A stretch of DNA of 8,289 nucleotides, taken from the NCBI GenBank assembly GCA_902795095.1, contig CADBKB010000069.1, forward strand, positions 1-8,289. Reading direction: 5' to 3'. Origin of the DNA: Oscillospiraceae bacterium. Lineage in GTDB: Bacteria; Bacillota_A; Clostridia; Oscillospirales; Oscillospiraceae. Below the pieces are notes generated by a model. It was not told where the DNA came from. It saw only the letters and a program-made list of their open reading frames with translations, and did no database searches. Below are positions 1-6,105 of this stretch, piece by piece. The number at the start of each line of letters is the position of its first letter. Within the stretch, counting starts at the first letter, position 1. Made by a program: the position numbers and the translations under genes.

Positions 1-140
1 CTGACGATCTGCGGGCCCGCGGCATAATAGAGCTCCATGCCGATTTTCAGAAACGGCTTTTCATCTTTGAACTGATCGAGGAATCGGAGCGTCTGCTCCC
101 TGCCGGCGAAATCCGCGGCAATGATTACATCCTTGCTCAT
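1..140 (-). CDS. pyrF: Orotidine 5'-phosphate decarboxylase, N-terminal part (cut by window edge)
   Basis: OMP decarboxylase converts orotidine monophosphate to UMP, the last step of de novo pyrimidine synthesis, in the cytosol. Only the first 46 codons lie in the window. The visible protein begins [16 protein letters not shown] and continues to [15 protein letters not shown]. The opening beta strand with Asp10 and the K-x-G-M-E-L segment with Lys32 are typical of the family's first two strands; the catalytic D-x-K-x-x-D motif would lie beyond the window. The start ATG overlaps the pyrD stop as ATGA (137-140) and is preceded by AGGAGG nine bases upstream (complement of 150-155), so it is translationally coupled to pyrD. 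The family call rests on this short N-terminus plus operon position after pyrC-pyrK-pyrD, where pyrF is expected. A pyrE gene may follow outside the window, but that is a guess. Confidence 0.93.
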   Translation of the reverse strand, partial: MSKDVIIAADFAGREQTLRFLDQFKDEKPFLKIGMELYYAAGPQIV

Positions 141-1051
141 GTGTGCGCGCCTCCTATGATATCCTTCAGATTTTCGATTCCGTATTGTTCCATCACTTCC
201 GGCAGACGGTTGACCAGATCCCGGCAGCACCAGGGATCTACGAGATTTGCCGCGCCGACCTCCACCGCAGCGGCACCGGCCAGCATCATTTCGATCACAT
301 CCTCCGCCGTGCTGACGCCGCCCATACCCACGATGGGGATCCTGACGGCCTCATAAACCTGGTAGACCATCCGCACGGCCAGGGGCAGGATCGCGCCGCC
401 GGACAGACCGCCGGTGCCGTTTGCCAGCAGAGGGCGGCGTCGGCGCAGATCGATGCGCATGCCCATCAGCGTATTGATGAGGCTGACCGCGTCCGCCCCC
501 GCGTCCTCGCAGGCGCGGGCGATGGCGCAGATATCGGTGACATTGGGAGATAACTTCAGAATAATGGGCTTGTTCGTCACAGCCCTGACCGCGGAAGTGA
601 CCTCGGCGGCCATTTTTGGATCCGTCCCGAAGCTCATGCCGCCGCCGTGGACGTTGGGACAGCTGATATTGACCTCCAGCCAACCCACCTGGGGCTCGGC
701 GTCCAGTTTTTCACAAACCTCTGTGTATTCCCGAACAGAAAAGCCGCTGACATTTGCCATGACCGGCTTGTTGAAAACCTTGGCGAGCCTCGGCAGCTCC
801 TCGGCGATCACCGCGTCTACGCCGGGATTCTGCAGACCAACGGCGTTCAGCATCCCGCCGGGGGTTTCCGCGATCCGCGGGGTCGGGTTTCCGAAGCGGG
901 GATCCCGGGTGGTGCCCTTGAAGGAGAAGGTGCCAAGGCAGTTGATATCGTAGAGCTCGGCAAATTCGTAGCCGTAGCCGAAGGTGCCGCTGGCGGGGAT
1001 GATGGGATTATCCAGCTCGATCCCGCAGAGAGTGACTTTGGTATTTACCAT
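137..1051 (-). CDS. pyrD: Dihydroorotate dehydrogenase class 1B, catalytic subunit
   Basis: FMN-binding TIM-barrel subunit that oxidises dihydroorotate to orotate, the fourth step to UMP; as class 1B it passes electrons to PyrK and on to NAD+. The protein has 304 residues, normal for the family. Visible landmarks are [12 protein letters not shown] near 19-30, SFKG with Lys45, the loop NISCPN with Cys131 (the class 1 catalytic base; class 2 enzymes use Ser), Lys166 in [19 protein letters not shown] near 212-223, and GMGGV near 242-246 in the FMN phosphate site. The start chosen is ATG at 1051, because GGGAGGAG lies five bases upstream and the protein then begins at the usual strand ([20 protein letters not shown]). 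An earlier in-frame ATG at 1135 would add 28 non-homologous residues that lie inside pyrK. The start overlaps the pyrK stop by seven bases (ATGGTAA), fitting stoichiometric synthesis of the two subunits. Confidence 0.97.
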   Translation of the reverse strand: MVNTKVTLCGIELDNPIIPASGTFGYGYEFAELYDINCLGTFSFKGTTRDPRFGNPTPRIAETPGGMLNAVGLQNPGVDAVIAEELPRLAKVFNKPVMANVSGFSVREYTEVCEKLDAEPQVGWLEVNISCPNVHGGGMSFGTDPKMAAEVTSAVRAVTNKPIILKLSPNVTDICAIARACEDAGADAVSLINTLMGMRIDLRRRRPLLANGTGGLSGGAILPLAVRMVYQVYEAVRIPIVGMGGVSTAEDVIEMMLAGAAAVEVGAANLVDPWCCRDLVNRLPEVMEQYGIENLKDIIGGAHT

Positions 1052-1767
1052 ACGATCTCCTCCCATCTGAGCACGGGTCCGTCCTTGCAGATGCGCTTGG
1101 CGCCGTATTTGGTCTTGCAGGTGCAGCCCATGCAAGCGCCGAAGCCGCAGCCCATGCGCTCCTCAAAGCTGAACTGCCCGGCAGTTGAGCGGTCCCATAC
1201 GGCCTTGAGCATGGGCTCCGGACCGCAGGCGCATACATAGGCGGGCGCGTCCATGGCGTCGGTCACGAAGCCGGGCAGGCCGCAGCTTCCGTCCGCCGTG
1301 GTGACGACGGTCTTTGCGCCGATGGCGCGGAACTTTTCTTCATAAAAAACGTCGCTTTTCGACTGAAACCCCAGGATCGCAGTGACGTCTGCGCCGGATG
1401 CAATCAGTTTTTTCGCCAGATAATACATGGGCGGCACGCCCGCGCCGCCGCCGATCACGGCGACTTCTTTTCCGCATGCGTTCAGATCGTACCCGTTGCC
1501 CAGGCCGGTCAGCAGGTCCAGGCGCTGCCCCGGATGCATCCGGGCCATGGCGGCGGTACCCTTGCCCACGACCTTATAGATCAGCGTGAGCCGGTCCTCC
1601 TCCACATCGCACACGGAGATGGGTCTGCGAAGATAGAAGCCCGGCAGGCGGATCTGCACGAACTGGCCCGGTGCGCAGACCGCCGAAGTATCGCCCCGCA
1701 GGGTGATTTCATAGACATCCCGCGCGATGGGCCGATTCTGCAGGATGATATACAGATTCTGCTTCAA
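1045..1767 (-). CDS. pyrK: Dihydroorotate dehydrogenase class 1B, electron-transfer subunit (TTG start)
   Basis: FAD and [2Fe-2S] subunit that carries electrons from the PyrD FMN to NAD+. The protein has 240 residues. Visible parts in order: a ferredoxin-reductase-like FAD barrel with RRPIS at 47-51; a nucleotide-binding domain opening with VIGGGAGVPP near 104-113; the CGPEPM segment at 181-186; and a C-terminal iron-sulfur site C207-x4-C212-x2-C215-x11-C227. These match the PyrK architecture. The start is inferred as TTG at 1767, because GGAGGG sits six bases upstream, the residues before it encode no recognisable PyrK sequence, and TTG overlaps the pyrC stop as TTGA (1764-1767). No ATG fits: the nearest upstream in-frame ATG (1830) lies well inside pyrC and has no suitable ribosome binding site. 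PyrK next to PyrD marks this as the NAD-linked 1B system typical of Bacillota, not a quinone-linked enzyme. Confidence 0.95.
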   Translation of the reverse strand: MKQNLYIILQNRPIARDVYEITLRGDTSAVCAPGQFVQIRLPGFYLRRPISVCDVEEDRLTLIYKVVGKGTAAMARMHPGQRLDLLTGLGNGYDLNACGKEVAVIGGGAGVPPMYYLAKKLIASGADVTAILGFQSKSDVFYEEKFRAIGAKTVVTTADGSCGLPGFVTDAMDAPAYVCACGPEPMLKAVWDRSTAGQFSFEERMGCGFGACMGCTCKTKYGAKRICKDGPVLRWEEIVW

Positions 1768-3038
1768 GTCCTTCCCTCCAATGTTCCGTCTGTCCAGGCG
1801 ATCTCGCCTGCGCTCACGGTCATGCGGCATCGACCGCGGACAAGCCTGCCCTCAAAGGGCGTGCTTTTTCCCATGGAAACGAATTCACGCGGATCGATCC
1901 GATAGCTTGCGTTCATGTCGAATACCGTCAGATCCGCCCGGTCTCCGGGTTCAATCCCGCCATCCAGGCCGAAGCGGCGGCACGGGGCGACGTGCAGCAG
2001 CTCGATCAGTCTGGCAAAGGAGATGATCCCCGGCAGCACCAGGCCGGTATACAGCAGCGGAAAGGCGGTTTCCAGACCCACCACGCCCATGGCGCTTTTC
2101 TCCAGGCCGCGGGATTTTTCCTCGGCGCTGTGAGGCGCGTGATCCGTGGCGATCATATCCACTGTGCCGTCCTGTACGCCTTCGATCAGCGCCTGCAGAT
2201 CCTCACGGCTGCGCAGGGGCGGATTCATCTTGAACCGGCCCTCCTCGCGCAGATCGTCCTCGCAAAGGAGCAGATAGTGCGGAGCCGTCTCGCAGGTGAC
2301 GTCCAGGCCTTCGGCCTTGGCTCTGCGGATGAGCTCTACGCTCTGCCTGGTGGAGATATGGCACACATGATAGGCGCAGCCGGTTTTTCTTACCAACTCA
2401 AGATCTCTGGCGATCTGGCCCCATTCGGACTCGGAGCAGATCCCCCTGTGGCCGTGCTGCGCGGCATATCTGCCGTCGTGGATATATCCCCCGCGCAGAA
2501 GCCGGTTGTCCTCGCAATGGGCGGCGATCACCTTGCCCAGGGACTTGGCCTTTGCCATGGCGGCAAGCATGATCTCATCGTTCTGAACGCCGCTGCCGTC
2601 GTCGGAAAAGCCGGCCACATGGGGACTCATCTCCTCCATGGCAGACAGTCGCTCCCCCGCTCTGCCGACGGAAATGGTTCCATAGGGGATCACGCGGATC
2701 TTTGCGTCCCGGCGAATGATGGCAAGCTCCTGCTCCAGATGGGCGGCGCAGTCCGGCGCGGGGTTCAGATTCGGCATGGCGCACACCGTGGTATAACCGC
2801 CTCTGGCGCCGGCCAGCGCGCCGGACGAGATGGTCTCCTTATAAGAAAAACCCGGCTCACGCAAATGCACATGCACATCTGCGAAACCGGGAAGCAATAG
2901 AAAACCGGTGCAATCGAACACCTGATCAGGATTGCCGGAGGCTTTTACGGGAATGATACGGCCCTCACGGACACGAACGGAGCCGACCTTGACGCTGCCG
3001 CCGAGGAAAATGCCGGCGTTTGCAAACAAATAGTCCAT
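1764..3038 (-). CDS. pyrC: Dihydroorotase (class I, zinc amidohydrolase)
   Basis: Cyclises carbamoyl-aspartate to dihydroorotate, the third step to UMP. The protein has 424 residues, normal for class I dihydroorotases of Bacillota. Metal-site residues can be followed: HVHLREPG with His56 and His58, GFSDDGSG with Asp146/Asp147 (family enzymes use an aspartate here rather than the carboxylated lysine of other types), AAHCED with His174, CHIST with His227, and MIATDHAPH with Asp299. CETAPHYL and NPPLR are further family signatures involved in substrate binding and the active-site loop. The ATG at 3038 was chosen because AGGAG lies seven bases upstream (complement of 3046-3050); an earlier in-frame ATG at 3062 has no suitable ribosome binding site and sits in the leader hairpin. 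It is the first gene of the pyr operon, about 40 bases from the predicted transcription start, and its stop overlaps the pyrK TTG start. Confidence 0.97.
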   Translation of the reverse strand: MDYLFANAGIFLGGSVKVGSVRVREGRIIPVKASGNPDQVFDCTGFLLLPGFADVHVHLREPGFSYKETISSGALAGARGGYTTVCAMPNLNPAPDCAAHLEQELAIIRRDAKIRVIPYGTISVGRAGERLSAMEEMSPHVAGFSDDGSGVQNDEIMLAAMAKAKSLGKVIAAHCEDNRLLRGGYIHDGRYAAQHGHRGICSESEWGQIARDLELVRKTGCAYHVCHISTRQSVELIRRAKAEGLDVTCETAPHYLLLCEDDLREEGRFKMNPPLRSREDLQALIEGVQDGTVDMIATDHAPHSAEEKSRGLEKSAMGVVGLETAFPLLYTGLVLPGIISFARLIELLHVAPCRRFGLDGGIEPGDRADLTVFDMNASYRIDPREFVSMGKSTPFEGRLVRGRCRMTVSAGEIAWTDGTLEGRT

Positions 3039-3053
3039 CAGCGCGCTCCTTTC

Positions 3054-3068
3054 CCGGATCATATCCGG
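3054..3068 (-). promoter_or_regulatory. Small hairpin in the pyr leader, just upstream of the pyrC ribosome binding site
   Basis: CCGGAT and ATCCGG form a perfect six-base stem around a three-base loop. In the predicted pyr transcript the hairpin ends only a few bases before the AGGAG of pyrC. The inverted repeat is seen directly; a role in modulating pyrC translation, or as a protein-binding site, is only inference. It has no following T-run on the minus strand, so it is not a terminator. Confidence 0.45.
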
Positions 3069-3084
3069 ATTCTGGATTTTTCAC

Positions 3085-3113
3085 AGAATAACATGATGCC
3101 GAACCAAAGTCAA
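3085..3113 (-). promoter_or_regulatory. Sigma-A type promoter of the pyrC-pyrK-pyrD-pyrF operon
   Basis: On the minus strand TTGACT (3113 to 3108) and TATTCT (3090 to 3085) are separated by exactly 17 bases, and a TGT triplet directly before the -10 makes it an extended -10. Transcription would begin near 3078, leaving a leader of about 40 nt before pyrC. Both hexamers are close to consensus, and this is the best match I found in the region upstream of pyrC. Confidence 0.8.
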
Positions 3114-3271
3114 GCCAAAGGGGGCGTGTTTGTCAAATCTTGTACAGTATCGGTAAAAAAGAAGCAGAAAAAAACAAGATTTTGTGTTGATTGTACTGAA
3201 GTTCCCATATATGTTGTCAAAACCATCAAAAAGGGACATTTTTTTTCAAAAATATTCTCTGTTCTGCGCTA
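3114..3271. other. AT-rich spacer between the divergent pyr and pur promoters
   Basis: About 160 bases markedly richer in A/T than the flanking genes, with runs of A near 3155-3175 and a run of eight or more T near 3239-3246. I see no credible gene: short open frames here lack a ribosome binding site and family resemblance. TTGTCAAA occurs at 3130-3137 and again at 3214-3221, and TTGTAC at 3140-3145 and 3191-3196. These could be operator or UP-element sequence, or simply chance in AT-rich DNA. Confidence 0.5.
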
Positions 3272-3300
3272 TTGGAAAAGATCGAAGCGCATGTTATACT
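3272..3300 (+). promoter_or_regulatory. Sigma-A type promoter of the purE operon
   Basis: TTGGAA (3272-3277) and TATACT (3295-3300) are spaced by exactly 17 bases, with a TGT triplet just before the -10 (extended -10). The predicted start is near 3307, a few bases before the first helix of the riboswitch, so the aptamer lies wholly in the transcribed leader. A/T tracts upstream may act as an UP element. Confidence 0.82.
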
Positions 3301-3310
3301 GATGCTGGAA

Positions 3311-3425
3311 ACACCTCTGCAACTGACGGAACTGTGGAGAACCACGTGGAAGCAGAGGGTTCGTCTGAGCGATCAGATGCCGACCGTCTGGGCATTCCGG
3401 CTTGGGTCGGAGTGTCCGCTTTTTT
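3311..3425 (+). ncRNA. ZTP/ZMP riboswitch (pfl motif) controlling the pur operon
   Basis: Cis-acting RNA that senses ZMP/ZTP (AICAR phosphates), which build up when 10-formyl-tetrahydrofolate is short. Outer helix P1: CCTCTGC (3314-3320) with GCAGAGG (3352-3358). Inside it are the conserved AACTGACGGAA stretch, helix P2 GTGG/CCAC (3334-3337 with 3342-3345) capped by AGAA, and the closing purine-rich segment. After a short linker comes the 3' subdomain: ATGCC (3377-3381) pairs with GGCAT (3391-3395) around a loop containing CCGTCTG, equivalent to the pfl signature CCGCCUGGGC. GACGG (3325-3329) is the exact complement of CCGTC (3384-3388), giving the expected pseudoknot. Ligand binding should hold the 3' helix and block the downstream terminator, switching purine genes on. 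Identified by motif and fold recall, not by a covariance-model search; the position upstream of purE fits known ZTP riboswitch contexts. Confidence 0.9.
3390..3425 (+). terminator. Intrinsic terminator forming the riboswitch expression platform
   Basis: GGGCATTCCG (3390-3399) pairs along its full ten bases with CGGAGTGTCC (3408-3417), including two G-T wobbles, around the loop GCTTGGGT; two bases later follows a run of six T (3420-3425). The left arm includes GGCAT, which the aptamer needs for its last helix, so terminator and ligand-bound aptamer exclude each other. It lies 22 bases before the purE start. Confidence 0.88.
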
Positions 3426-3447
3426 CATCTATGTAGGGGGAAAACCA

Positions 3448-3942
3448 ATGAAAAAGATTGCCATTATCATGGGCAGCGCCAGCGACAGCCCGGTGGTTGA
3501 GAAGGCTGTGACCACCCTGCGCGAGTTCGGCGTACCCTATGAAGTACGCGTCATGTCCGCCCACAGAACGCCCGACGAGGCTGCGCAGTTTGCCTCGAGC
3601 GCCCGGGATGCGGGTTTTGGCGCGATCATCGCGGCCGCGGGTATGGCCGCACATCTCGCCGGCGCCATTGCGGCCAGGACTACCCTGCCTGTGATCGGCC
3701 TGCCGGTCTCCGCAAAGAAATTAGACGGCATTGACGCCCTGCTTTCCACAGTACAGATGCCCTCCGGGATTCCGGTGGCGACTGTTGCTGTCGACGGGGC
3801 TGTGAATGCCGCTTTGTTATCCATCCAGATCCTCGCGGTCACCGACGCCGACCTTGCCCGAAAGCTGAACGAGGCCCGGGCCGCGGGAAGCAAGAAAGTC
3901 ATCGAGGCCGACGAGGCCATTGCGAAGCAATTCAACGTGTAA
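3448..3942 (+). CDS. purE: N5-carboxyaminoimidazole ribonucleotide mutase (PurE, class I type)
   Basis: Catalyses the carboxylation-level step that yields CAIR in purine synthesis. The protein has 164 residues, typical for PurE. Signatures: IMGSASDSP near 7-15 with the phosphate-binding Ser/Asp, SAHRTP at 37-42 with His39 (equivalent to the catalytic histidine of the E. coli enzyme), [11 protein letters not shown] near 61-71, PVIGLPV, and [16 protein letters not shown]. The AAHL segment follows the class I pattern (mutase acting on N5-CAIR) rather than class II AIR carboxylase. The ATG at 3448 was chosen because AGGGGG lies seven bases upstream; the open frame extends upstream to 3184, but that part lies across the promoter and riboswitch and is not coding. 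First gene of the pur operon; the next gene starts 12 bases after its stop. No purK, the usual class I partner, is present in the window. Confidence 0.96.
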   Translation: MKKIAIIMGSASDSPVVEKAVTTLREFGVPYEVRVMSAHRTPDEAAQFASSARDAGFGAIIAAAGMAAHLAGAIAARTTLPVIGLPVSAKKLDGIDALLSTVQMPSGIPVATVAVDGAVNAALLSIQILAVTDADLARKLNEARAAGSKKVIEADEAIAKQFNV

Positions 3943-3954
3943 AGGAGATACGTT

Positions 3955-4662
3955 ATGAAAAAGGAACAGCTCTACGAAGGAAAAGCCAAGAAGGTCTACG
4001 CGACCGAGGACCCCGATCTTGTCATCGTCTCCTACAAGGACGACGCCACCGCCCTTGACGGGCTCAAAAAGGGCACCATCACCGGCAAAGGCGCCATCAA
4101 CAATCGCATGTCCAACTTCCTGATGCAGCTTCTGGAGAAGGAAGGCGTCCCCACCCATTTTGTGGAGGAGCTCAATGACCGCGAGACCGTGGTCAAGAAG
4201 GTCTCCATCGTGCCCCTGGAGGTCATCGTACGCAACGTTTCCGCCGGCCACTTCGCCCAGCGCTACGGCGTACCCGAGGGCATCGTATTTGACGAGCCCA
4301 CCTTCGAGTTCTCCTATAAGAATGACGATCTGCACGATCCCCTGCTGAACGATTCCCACGCTCTGGCCCTCAAGCTGGCCACCCGCGAGGAGATCGACAC
4401 CATCCGCGCCATGGCCCTCAAGGTCAACGATATACTCAAGGCCTTCTTCCTGGGTCTGAATGTCCGTCTGATCGACTTCAAGCTGGAGTTCGGCCGCCTG
4501 TCCGACGGCTCTCTGGTGCTGGCCGACGAGATCAGCCCCGACACCTGCCGGTTCTGGGACGCCACCACCGGCGAAAAGCTGGATAAGGACCGCTTCCGCC
4601 GGGATCTCGGCGGCACGGAGGACGCCTATAACGAGATGATGCGCCGCGTCTTCGGCGCTTGA
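3955..4662 (+). CDS. purC: Phosphoribosylaminoimidazole-succinocarboxamide (SAICAR) synthase
   Basis: ATP-dependent ligase joining aspartate to CAIR to give SAICAR. The protein has 235 residues, the usual bacterial length. Family signatures in order: [10 protein letters not shown] near 6-15 in the ATP-binding lobe, [16 protein letters not shown] near 39-54, [10 protein letters not shown] near 85-94, [14 protein letters not shown] near 120-133, IDFKLEFG, and [14 protein letters not shown], the metal- and substrate-binding segment. The start ATG has AAAGGAGA just upstream. The gene begins 12 bases after purE and ends 15 bases before the purF-like gene, so the three are clearly co-transcribed. 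It acts immediately after PurE in the pathway. No irregular features seen. Confidence 0.98.
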   Translation: MKKEQLYEGKAKKVYATEDPDLVIVSYKDDATALDGLKKGTITGKGAINNRMSNFLMQLLEKEGVPTHFVEELNDRETVVKKVSIVPLEVIVRNVSAGHFAQRYGVPEGIVFDEPTFEFSYKNDDLHDPLLNDSHALALKLATREEIDTIRAMALKVNDILKAFFLGLNVRLIDFKLEFGRLSDGSLVLADEISPDTCRFWDATTGEKLDKDRFRRDLGGTEDAYNEMMRRVFGA

Positions 4663-4677
4663 CCAGGAGGCAAAACC

Positions 4678-6102
4678 ATGGGTGGTATTTTCGGAGTCAC
4701 CTCCCGAAGAAACTGTATTTTAGACGTCTTTTTCGGCACAGACTATCACTCCCATCTCGGCACGCGCCGGGCGGGCATGGCTGCCTATGACCCGGAGCTC
4801 GGCCTGCAGCGGGAGATCCACAACATTGAAAATTCCCCGTTCCGCACCAAGTTTGAGCACGTCGGCTCGGAGATGAGCGGCAACGCCGCCATCGGCTGCA
4901 TCAGCGACACCGATCCCCAGCCCCTGCTGATCCACTCGAACCTGGGCCTTTACGCCATCAGCACCATCGGCGTCATCAACAACGCCCCGGAGCTCATGAA
5001 GCAGTATCTCTCGTTCAGCGGCGGCCATTTCGACGTCATGACCGGCGGAAGAGTCAACGCCAACGAGCTGACCGCGGCCATGATCGACCAGAAGAGCAGC
5101 TTTGCCGACGGCATCCGCTTCGCCCAGAACGTCATCGAGGGAACGGCCACGATCCTGATCCTAAAGGAGGGCGGCCATCTGATCGCCGCCCGGGACCGCT
5201 TCGGCCGTCTGCCGCTGTCCATCGGCAAAAACGAGGACGGCTTCTGCGTCGCTCTGGAGCCCTTCGCCTATACGAAGCTGGGCTATGAGCCGGTGCGCGA
5301 GCTGGGCCCCGGCGAGGTGGTGGAGATCAGCCCCGATGGGATCGAGGTCCTGGTGGAGCCCCGGGAGGAGATGAAGATCTGCGCCTTCCTGTGGACCTAC
5401 TACGGCTACCCCACCTCCACCTACGAAGGCGTCAATGTGGAGACCATGCGATACCGCAACGGCCATCTGATGGCCAAGGCGGACAGGGAGAAGGGCACCG
5501 CCCAGGACATCGACTATGTGGGCGGCGTCCCGGATTCCGGCACGCCCCACGCCATCGGCTACGCCAACGAGAGCGGCATCCCCTTTGCCCGTCCCTTCAT
5601 CAAGTATACCCCCACCTGGCCCCGCAGCTTCATGCCTCCCAATCAGGATGAGCGCGCCATGGTGGCAAAGATGAAGCAGGTCCCTGTGCATGAGCTGATC
5701 CGCGACAAGAAGCTGCTGTTCGTGGACGACAGCATCGTCCGCGGCACCCAGCTGCGGGAAACCGTCGAATTCCTATACGAAAACGGGGCCAAGGAGGTCC
5801 ACATCCGCTCGGCATGTCCGCCCATCCTCTATGGCTGCAAGTATCTGAACTTCTCCCGCGCCACCTCCGATATGGAGCTGCTGGCCAGATCCGTCATCAT
5901 GGAGCTGGAGGGCGAAGAGGGCTTTGAGCACCTGGACGAATATACCGACACCAATACCGAGCGCGGAAAGAAGCTGCGGCAGGCCATCTGCGAGAAGCTG
6001 CACTTCTCCTCCCTGGAATATCAGTCCCTGGACGGCGTGGCCGAGGCCATCGGTCTCGACCGCTGCAAAATCTGCACCTATTGCTGGAACGGAAAGGAGT
6101 AA
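4678..6102 (+). CDS. purF: PurF-like amidophosphoribosyltransferase lacking the glutaminase catalytic cysteine
   Basis: Related to the enzyme making phosphoribosylamine from PRPP, the first committed purine step. 474 residues. The C-terminal phosphoribosyltransferase half looks intact: GGVPDSGTPHAIGYA near 282-296, IPFARPFIKY near 301-310, and the PRPP loop LLFVDDSIVRGTQ near 346-358. The Fe-S ligands of Bacillus PurF appear kept: Cys235, Cys387, and the C-terminal C463-x2-C466-x2-C469. The N-terminal Ntn-hydrolase half is altered: it begins MGGIFGVTS where active PurF has a mature Cys-Gly-x-Phe-Gly, the H-x-R-Y segment reads GCISDTDPQ, and the glutamine-site Asn and Asp align with Ile97 and Ala128. 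An in-frame stop at 4660-4662 (the purC stop) and AGGAGG seven bases before the ATG rule out a longer N-terminus. The family call is secure; activity on glutamine is unlikely. It may use ammonia or a separate glutaminase. Confidence 0.9.
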   Translation: MGGIFGVTSRRNCILDVFFGTDYHSHLGTRRAGMAAYDPELGLQREIHNIENSPFRTKFEHVGSEMSGNAAIGCISDTDPQPLLIHSNLGLYAISTIGVINNAPELMKQYLSFSGGHFDVMTGGRVNANELTAAMIDQKSSFADGIRFAQNVIEGTATILILKEGGHLIAARDRFGRLPLSIGKNEDGFCVALEPFAYTKLGYEPVRELGPGEVVEISPDGIEVLVEPREEMKICAFLWTYYGYPTSTYEGVNVETMRYRNGHLMAKADREKGTAQDIDYVGGVPDSGTPHAIGYANESGIPFARPFIKYTPTWPRSFMPPNQDERAMVAKMKQVPVHELIRDKKLLFVDDSIVRGTQLRETVEFLYENGAKEVHIRSACPPILYGCKYLNFSRATSDMELLARSVIMELEGEEGFEHLDEYTDTNTERGKKLRQAICEKLHFSSLEYQSLDGVAEAIGLDRCKICTYCWNGKE

Positions 6103-6105
6103 TTC

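Noticed and set aside
1992..2900. 302-codon open frame on the plus strand inside pyrC
   Set aside because: The minus-strand dihydroorotase has all metal-site motifs across the same region; the plus-strand frame has no motif and is a shadow.
3039..3084. Possible PyrR-binding loop in the pyr leader (AATCCAGA and ATCCGGGAAAGG)
   Set aside because: Each fragment matches only part of the consensus I remember, and neither sits in a suitable stem-loop with a downstream terminator.
3099..3104. CCGAAC resembling the core of a Bacillus PurR box, lying in the pyr promoter spacer
   Set aside because: The flanking bases do not fit the PurBox pattern and there is no second box at the expected spacing; a six-base match is likely chance.
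3093..3302. Possible 69-residue protein in the intergenic region, and an upstream extension of purE from 3184
   Set aside because: Neither has a ribosome binding site of note. They cross the purE promoter and riboswitch, and purE has a proper site before 3448 where family homology begins.
4678..4740. Idea that the purF-like gene is mis-started and the true protein begins with the catalytic cysteine
   Set aside because: An in-frame stop lies 15 bases upstream and a strong AGGAGG is correctly spaced to this ATG. The nearest cysteine is residue 13, in a different sequence context.
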